52,007 bases of DNA, from positions 1 to 52,007 of the IMG/VR virus record IMGVR_UViG_3300035698_012980, one strand, 5' to 3'. Below, in pieces: positions 47,371 to 52,007 of the stretch; the first letter of the stretch is position 1, and each line of letters starts with the position of its first letter. Position numbers and translations under genes: made by a program. The stretch is from a virus. The notes under the pieces were generated by a model. The model saw only the letters and a program-made list of their open reading frames with translations, was not told the origin of the DNA and did no database searches.

Positions 47371-49017
47371 ATGGCAGGATTCACAGATAGAAGAGGTCCT
47401 CTTACTAATTCTAATCCAGTTCGAAAAATTATTAAAGAATTATCGAATTTAGGAATGATTTATGATGATATGGTCCTTCGTAATTCTAGAGCTATAGGAT
47501 TTACAGAGAACCAGTATGGATATATGATGAATCCTATGGGTTCTGACGCAGATGATATTTATGCTACATTTGCTGCATTATCATTAACAGATACTTCATT
47601 AAAAAAGAATATTCCATTCTTCGATAAAGAATATTTAAAGAAACGTGAACAATTAAGAACGTTTGCAGTACAGGATGAAATTGAAGACATTTTGGATATT
47701 TTATCAGATGAAGGTATTGTTAATGATCAATCTAATTATTTTGCTTATGCTACATTTAATGGACAAATAAGTACTAAAATAGAAGATGAGATCGGAGATG
47801 TATACAATAACATTTATAACTACTTCGGATTTAATGATGGATTACAAGGTTGGAATTATTTTAGAAAATGGTTAGTTGATGGATATCTTGCATTTGAAAT
47901 AGTTTATAATGATAAACAAACTGAGGTTATTGGATTTAAAGAATTGGATCCTACTTCATTAATGCCAGGCATAGACTCAGCAACAGGTAAAAAACAATGG
48001 GTACAATATACAGGCGGTGGACCTAAAGAAAGAAAGTTATGGGATTCACAAATAATTTACATTTCATATTCACAGATTAATTCACCACAAAGAGTTTCTT
48101 ATGTAGAAAGATTGATTCGTTCATTTAATTTAATGAGGATTATGGAAACTACAAGAATTATCTGGGCTGTTTCTAACGCGTCATTTAAAACTCAATTTAT
48201 CATACCAATGGGTGGTAAATCTAAAACTAGAGCAAAACAATCATTGGCACAATTAATGGCATCATATCGTGAAGTAGTTGATTTTAATTATGATAGCGGT
48301 GAAATTCAAACAAATGGTAAATCAATGATACCATTTAATAAAGAATATTGGTTGCCATCTAAAGATGGAGAATCTCCTGAAATTAGTACAATTGGCGGCG
48401 ATGGTCCAGATTTAGGAGATACTGAAGCATTAAATCATTTCGGTGATAAACTTAAAATTGCTTCTAAAATTCCATTTTCACGTTTTGATAAAGACGGTGG
48501 AGCTGATTACCAAATGGAAGGTAGCGGAATGTTAAGAGATGAAATTAAATTCTCAAAATTTATTGATCGTTTAAGATCATTATTCCAAGAAATTTTATTT
48601 AAGCCTGTTTATATTCAAATGTGTCTTAATCACCCAGAATTAAAAAATGATGTTGCATTTAATGCAGGGTTAGGTATTAAATTCAATAAAGATAACGTAT
48701 TCGAAGAATTGAAAGAAATGGAATTACAAGAAAAACGTATTGACTTTATTGGTAATCTTAAAACTCAATTAAGTACAATGGATGCTGAAATGAATGAAAT
48801 ACCATTCTTTGATTTAGGCTGGACAATTAAGAAGTATGGCGGATTTACAATGGATGATTTAAAATCTAATGAAAGGTGGAAAAAACGAACTCAATTAAAA
48901 GAAGAAGGTTATAAAGATGATGATATTGATAAAATTCTTTTAGGTGCTGATAAGAAAGATTTTAAACCTGAAACACCATCTCTTGGAATTGATGAAGATC
49001 CTTTAGATAATTTATAA
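47371..49017 (+). CDS. gp20: Portal protein, T4 gp20-like
   Basis: A 548-residue protein, near T4 gp20 (524). Conserved features are FNDGLQGWNYFRKWLVDGYL (~150-169), the KELDPTSLMP strand (~190), a YISYSQINSP segment, LMRIMETTRIIWAVSNA (~252-268), and a late stretch LKIASKIPFSRFDKDGG (~367-383). Twelve copies form the head vertex ring through which DNA enters and leaves and to which the neck attaches. The gene follows the TnpB element by 7 bp and is followed by gp21 after a 43-bp gap with another TATAAATC box. Confidence 0.85.
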   Translation: MAGFTDRRGPLTNSNPVRKIIKELSNLGMIYDDMVLRNSRAIGFTENQYGYMMNPMGSDADDIYATFAALSLTDTSLKKNIPFFDKEYLKKREQLRTFAVQDEIEDILDILSDEGIVNDQSNYFAYATFNGQISTKIEDEIGDVYNNIYNYFGFNDGLQGWNYFRKWLVDGYLAFEIVYNDKQTEVIGFKELDPTSLMPGIDSATGKKQWVQYTGGGPKERKLWDSQIIYISYSQINSPQRVSYVERLIRSFNLMRIMETTRIIWAVSNASFKTQFIIPMGGKSKTRAKQSLAQLMASYREVVDFNYDSGEIQTNGKSMIPFNKEYWLPSKDGESPEISTIGGDGPDLGDTEALNHFGDKLKIASKIPFSRFDKDGGADYQMEGSGMLRDEIKFSKFIDRLRSLFQEILFKPVYIQMCLNHPELKNDVAFNAGLGIKFNKDNVFEELKEMELQEKRIDFIGNLKTQLSTMDAEMNEIPFFDLGWTIKKYGGFTMDDLKSNERWKKRTQLKEEGYKDDDIDKILLGADKKDFKPETPSLGIDEDPLDNL

Positions 49018-49038
49018 AAATATAAAAAGATTATAATA

Positions 49039-49046
49039 TATAAATC
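49039..49046 (+). promoter_or_regulatory. TATAAATC promoter-like box
   Basis: Seven-of-eight match to the late motif, 15-22 nt before the gp21 ATG at 49061. Plausible late promoter. Confidence 0.35.
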
Positions 49047-49060
49047 AAATAATATTTAAT

Positions 49061-50812
49061 ATGTCAAACAAAAGACTTTTAATTCTTGAAAGATCTACTT
49101 CAGATTTAAAACAAAATACTTCTGATGATGGTTCTATTACACTAGAAGGAATATTTACTGAATTGGGTGTACGTAACAAGAATAATAGAATATATGAGGA
49201 AACTGAGGTATTACCTCATATCAAAGAACTCCAAAGCAAAGTAAAGACTAAAAAACTATTAGGTGAACTTGATCATCCAAAGGATTATGATGTTAGTTTA
49301 TCAAAAGTTTCTCATGTAATTGAAGATTTACATTATGACGCAGACACTAAAAAAGTCATGGGTAAAATTAGATTATTAAATACATCTAAAGGTAAAGAAG
49401 CTCAAGCTTTAATTAAGGATGGAATTCCATTACATATTTCAAGTAGAGCTGCTGGGACTGTTGATGAAAATGGTAAGGTAAAAATTAAGAAATTTTTTAC
49501 TTATGATTTAGTTGCAGACCCTGGTTTTGAAAATGCTGAATTAAGTAGAGTTAATGAATCTTATGGCTTTGGTGATAGCGATTCAGTGTTTATTTATGAA
49601 ATGAATGAAAAAGAAGAAGATAATATAATAAATAACAAAAAAGATAATATAATGGAAGATAACAAATTTGTAACAGCTGGAGATTTTCAAAAGTATACAG
49701 AGTATGTTAAAGGTGTATTAGACAGTGTTAAAGAATCTGCTACTTCTAATAGTGATGAGGTTATGAATAAACTTATTAAATATACCGAACATATTGCAGA
49801 ACGTGTTAATCATATTAGTGATTATGCTGAGTATTTAGGTGAAAATTTTGATAAGAGTATATCATTCTCAGATTATTTAGCGGAAAATATTGAAAACATT
49901 AAAAAATACACTTCATACATAGGAGAAGAATTAGATAATTCAATTCAATTCTCAACTCATATTGCTGAAAAATCTGATCAAGGAATTCAATATTCAGATC
50001 ACTTAGGTGAGAATATGAATAATATTTTAGAATATTTAAAATATACTGCGTCAAAACTCGATCAATCAATTAGTTATACTGAAAATGTTGCTGAAAGTGC
50101 TGATAAAGGAATTCAATATTCAAATCATTTAGCTGAGAATATGAATAATATAATCGGTTACACTGAGCATATAGTTGAACACTTAAACGAAACAGAAGGT
50201 GAAGAACTTAATGAATCTGCTGACGTAAAAGTTGAAAAGACTGAAAATGTTGAAAAGGTTGAAATAGTAAAAGAATCAGAAAATTATAAAGATTCAATTA
50301 CAGAAAAATTAAATATTTTAATTGAAAAGGCTGGAACTAAAAACGAAGATAATTCTAATTTACGTTTTATGACTTTCTTATCAGAAACTAAGAAAAATGA
50401 ATTCAAATCACTTTCTGAAGAAAAACAAAAAATGGTAATTGAATCAATGAATACTGAATCTGTAATGTCAACTATACAAGTTGAGAATATTTGGGAAGCA
50501 TGTTTTACTGAAAAGAAAAAGGAAATTAATTTCCTTACTGATATACCAGACAAATATAACGAGAAATGGTCTGCATTATCAAAAGTACGCCAAGATCAAA
50601 TTATAGCAGAAGCTACTCATTATCCATTAACTAATTCTTATGCTATTAATAATTTCTGGTCAACTAGAGATTTGAGAGCTACTAAAGTTAATATGGAAAC
50701 TTTAAATGAATCTAAAACTGCCGCTGAACAATCAGAAACTAATGTATCTCGTATTAATGAAGAATACAAACAAAATATTATCAATAAGGTTAAATTTAAT
50801 TTGAACCGTTAA
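49061..50812 (+). CDS. gp21: Prohead protease gp21 fused to a repeat-built scaffold
   Basis: A 583-residue fusion. Residues 1-~170 are the gp21-type prohead serine protease: TLEGIFTELGVRNKNNRIYE, LLGELDHPKDY with catalytic His72, GIPLHISSRAAGTV with the Ser nucleophile near 127-128, and FTYDLVADPGFE with the Asp. Residues ~170-200 are an AT-rich coded linker. Residues 241-375 consist of nine full 14-residue repeats plus a partial one, forming a coiled coil suitable as scaffold core (gp22-like). The C-terminal ~200 residues are helical. In T4, gp21 and gp22 are separate genes. The protease cleaves L/I-x-E sites to mature the head and destroys the scaffold, so this is a self-processing scaffold. 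An internal ATG (49652) may give a separate scaffold. Confidence 0.8.
   Translation: MSNKRLLILERSTSDLKQNTSDDGSITLEGIFTELGVRNKNNRIYEETEVLPHIKELQSKVKTKKLLGELDHPKDYDVSLSKVSHVIEDLHYDADTKKVMGKIRLLNTSKGKEAQALIKDGIPLHISSRAAGTVDENGKVKIKKFFTYDLVADPGFENAELSRVNESYGFGDSDSVFIYEMNEKEEDNIINNKKDNIMEDNKFVTAGDFQKYTEYVKGVLDSVKESATSNSDEVMNKLIKYTEHIAERVNHISDYAEYLGENFDKSISFSDYLAENIENIKKYTSYIGEELDNSIQFSTHIAEKSDQGIQYSDHLGENMNNILEYLKYTASKLDQSISYTENVAESADKGIQYSNHLAENMNNIIGYTEHIVEHLNETEGEELNESADVKVEKTENVEKVEIVKESENYKDSITEKLNILIEKAGTKNEDNSNLRFMTFLSETKKNEFKSLSEEKQKMVIESMNTESVMSTIQVENIWEACFTEKKKEINFLTDIPDKYNEKWSALSKVRQDQIIAEATHYPLTNSYAINNFWSTRDLRATKVNMETLNESKTAAEQSETNVSRINEEYKQNIINKVKFNLNR
49652..49654 (+). promoter_or_regulatory. 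Possible internal start codon for a separate scaffold protein
   Basis: In-frame ATG at residue 198 (MEDNKFVTAGDFQKY). The ~25 bases before it (AAATAACAAAAAAGATAATA) look like the A/T-rich leaders that precede real starts here, and would encode a low-complexity linker if only read through. A shorter scaffold from this start, as in lambda C/Nu3, is possible. Confidence 0.35.
49781..50185 (+). repeat. Nine 14-residue (42-bp) scaffold repeats plus a partial
   Basis: In-frame 42-bp repeats encoding Y/F-S/T-x-H/Y-I/L-A/G-E-x-x-D/N-x-x-I-x. Examples are YTEHIAERVNHISD, FSTHIAEKSDQGIQ and YSDHLGENMNNILE. The spacing of Tyr, Ile/Leu and Ile is that of two heptads, so each unit is a coiled-coil module. 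A longer 42-residue period (three units) is also visible because the SDQGIQYSDHLGENMNN block recurs as ADKGIQYSNHLAENMNN. Confidence 0.85.
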
Positions 50813-50829
50813 AATTATAAAACTGAATA

Positions 50830-50859
50830 AAAAGAGAGAATCACAAGGTTCTCTCTTTT
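50830..50859 (+). terminator. Intrinsic terminator after gp21
   Basis: AAAAGAGAGAA pairs with TTCTCTCTTTT (11 bp), extendable through AATC/GGTT-type pairs to a 4-nt ACAA loop. Lies 17 bp after the gp21 stop and isolates the capsid gene. Confidence 0.85.
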
Positions 50860-50910
50860 GTAGTTTAAATATAATACAAAAACTCAAGAAAGCTTGTATA
50901 TATAATATGT

Positions 50911-50945
50911 AATCTGATTAGCTAAGAAGCAAAGAGCTAATGATT
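50911..50945 (+). promoter_or_regulatory. Leader hairpin upstream of major capsid gene
   Basis: ATTAGCT (50917-50923) pairs with AGCTAAT (50935-50941) and AATC (50911-50914) with GATT (50942-50945), giving an 11-bp stem with a 2-nt bulge and an 11-nt loop, 35 nt before the ATG. A TATATAATATG promoter-like box lies just upstream (50896-50910). A 5' mRNA stem may stabilise the most abundant late message; this role is inferred. Confidence 0.5.
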
Positions 50946-50979
50946 GATTAAATTAAAAATAACAAAAATAAAAATTAAA

Positions 50980-52007
50980 ATGTACGCAAATCAATTAATT
51001 AATGAGGCTGAAGTGCAACAAACTTGGGGACCTATTATTGAAGAGGCTACTGGTATAACTGACAAATCGAAATTATCTTGGATGTCAAAATATTGCCATT
51101 ATCACGAACTTAATGAAAGTGTTTACAATACTGTTCATCTTAATCCTAATATGAATGTTCAAGCAATGGGTGCTGTTACATTACCTGGAGATCCTGGTTC
51201 TATGAACAGTTTCGGTGGTCAAACAACTGGCTCTGGTGATAAGCCATTCTCATTACTTCCATTAGCTATGCAAGTAGCTGCTCAAACTATCGGTCTAGAC
51301 TTAGTACCTGTTGTACCAATGCAAGGACCAATGGGAATCTTAACATATTTAGACTTCGTTTACGGTGGTGGTCAAGTTGGCGCTGCGGGTGGAAAAGCTA
51401 ACTTAAGCTCTGCTCTAATGATAAAAGTGGATGCAACTCTTTCAACTGGTGCTGCTGTTGCAGTTAACGATGTACTTTATGTAGGTACAGGATCATTCGG
51501 CGCATATGAATTAACTTATGTTGGAAAATCACGTATCGATGGATATTCAATATTCAGAGTTAGAGGAAAATCTACCGACGTTGCTGAATCATCAAATAAC
51601 TATGCACAAGGTGAAGAAGGATTCGAACCTATTTATACTTCTATTACTGCATCAACTGATGGTTATAGTGATGATACATTAGACACTATCAAAGTTAACT
51701 TTGATAGTGTCCCTGAATTAGTAAAAGCATTAGAAGACCATATTCCTGGTTTTTCTGGAAACCAATTTGAAGCTAATAACCCATTAACTGGCGCATTAAC
51801 AGCTACTGATATTGACGGTCCTACCCCTTACGAAAGAGGTGTTGGAGAAGCTACTCCTGATAACATCATGGGATTATCATTATTCAACAAATCTATCTCA
51901 GCGAAGACTTACCAAGTTGCAGCTGCTGTAACTCGTGAACAAGTTCAAGATCTTAAACAATTCGGTATTGATGCAGTTGCTCAAGTAGAAGCTGTTTTAG
52001 TTAATGA
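50980..52007 (+). CDS. gp23: Major capsid protein, T4 gp23-like (3' end outside window)
   Basis: 342 codons and two bases, open at the right edge. The protein starts MYANQLINEAEVQQTWGPII and has gp23 hallmarks: FSLLPLAMQVAAQTIGLDLV, VVPMQGPMGILTYLDFVYGG (~120-140) and KTYQVAAAVTREQVQDLKQF (~308-327), with the strand and helix of the HK97-like fold. Candidate gp21 cleavage sites are L-I-N-E|A near residue 9 and L-N-E|S near 46; T4 gp23 is cleaved after residue 65, so removal of an N-terminal delta domain is expected. The gene has its own leader with a hairpin and a promoter-like box after a strong terminator, as fits a highly expressed gene. Confidence 0.85.
   Translation, partial: MYANQLINEAEVQQTWGPIIEEATGITDKSKLSWMSKYCHYHELNESVYNTVHLNPNMNVQAMGAVTLPGDPGSMNSFGGQTTGSGDKPFSLLPLAMQVAAQTIGLDLVPVVPMQGPMGILTYLDFVYGGGQVGAAGGKANLSSALMIKVDATLSTGAAVAVNDVLYVGTGSFGAYELTYVGKSRIDGYSIFRVRGKSTDVAESSNNYAQGEEGFEPIYTSITASTDGYSDDTLDTIKVNFDSVPELVKALEDHIPGFSGNQFEANNPLTGALTATDIDGPTPYERGVGEATPDNIMGLSLFNKSISAKTYQVAAAVTREQVQDLKQFGIDAVAQVEAVLVN

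Noticed and set aside
49781-50185. CRISPR-like periodic repeat
   Set aside because: The 42-bp period is in frame, has no unique spacers, and encodes 14-residue coiled-coil units. The collagen repeats at 2-262 were rejected for the same reason.

Overview
The window is a contiguous piece of a T4-like (myovirus-type) tailed phage genome. Every gene I can support lies on the + strand. Several features point to a Bacteroidota host: very AT-rich DNA, start codons preceded by A/T-rich leaders (for example AAAATAAA-type) rather than purine Shine-Dalgarno sites, a 1084-residue secreted protein with a type IX secretion C-terminal sorting domain, and a Bacteroidota-type Hc1 histone-like protein. The T4 relationship rests on recognisable gp43 (DNA polymerase), gp45 (clamp), UvsX, gp41 (helicase), gp47/gp46, gp55 (late sigma), gp4, gp20 (portal), gp21 (prohead protease) and gp23 (major capsid protein, cut by the window end). 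gp15-like and gp23-like extra proteins are less certain.

Layout. 1-6.5 kb: tail-fibre and structural genes (collagen-like fibre open at the left edge, a 983-aa fibre, a 291-aa structural candidate), small proteins and a membrane-anchored protein, ending in a terminator. 6.5-13.1 kb: the T9SS-cargo protein, a Ro60/TROVE-like vWA protein split by a frameshift, a 434-bp non-coding stretch that may hold a structured RNA, a sigma-70 factor, and a frameshifted dUTPase. 13.1-31.1 kb: the DNA polymerase locus. Its N-terminal fragment is separated from the rest by about 13.7 kb carrying sugar-nucleotide enzymes, several glycosyltransferases, an epimerase, a C5-cytosine methyltransferase homologue, a histone-like gene, a gp23-like paralogue and the sliding clamp. 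The catalytic DTDS motif of the second polymerase fragment is then interrupted by a split intein with a homing-endonuclease gene between its halves. 31.1-33.4 kb: a three-domain propeller/TPR/FkbM protein. 33.4-36.9 kb: uvsX in three pieces joined by two different split inteins, one with its own homing endonuclease. 36.9-44.6 kb: helicase, gp47/gp46, a gp15-like protein and an unknown 630-aa protein. 44.6-52 kb: gp55, gp4, a broken TnpB element between 14-bp direct repeats, portal, a gp21 protease fused to a repeat-built scaffold, and gp23.

How it fits together. Replication and recombination proteins (polymerase, clamp, helicase, UvsX, gp46/47) depend on protein trans-splicing: two split inteins for UvsX and one for polymerase, plus non-covalent assembly of the first polymerase fracture. 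The sugar genes look like a route to an NDP-linked deoxy-amino sugar, with transferases that could decorate phage DNA, virion or host glycans. Late genes probably use gp55 at TATAAATA-like sites. The most notable signals are the twice-fractured uvsX and the fractured polymerase, the phage-borne T9SS cargo, the Ro60-like gene with a possible RNA partner, and the gp21-scaffold fusion with nine full 14-residue repeats. Four apparent frameshifts (one in the Ro60-like gene, one in dut, two in tnpB) all fall at short homopolymers and may be sequence errors.
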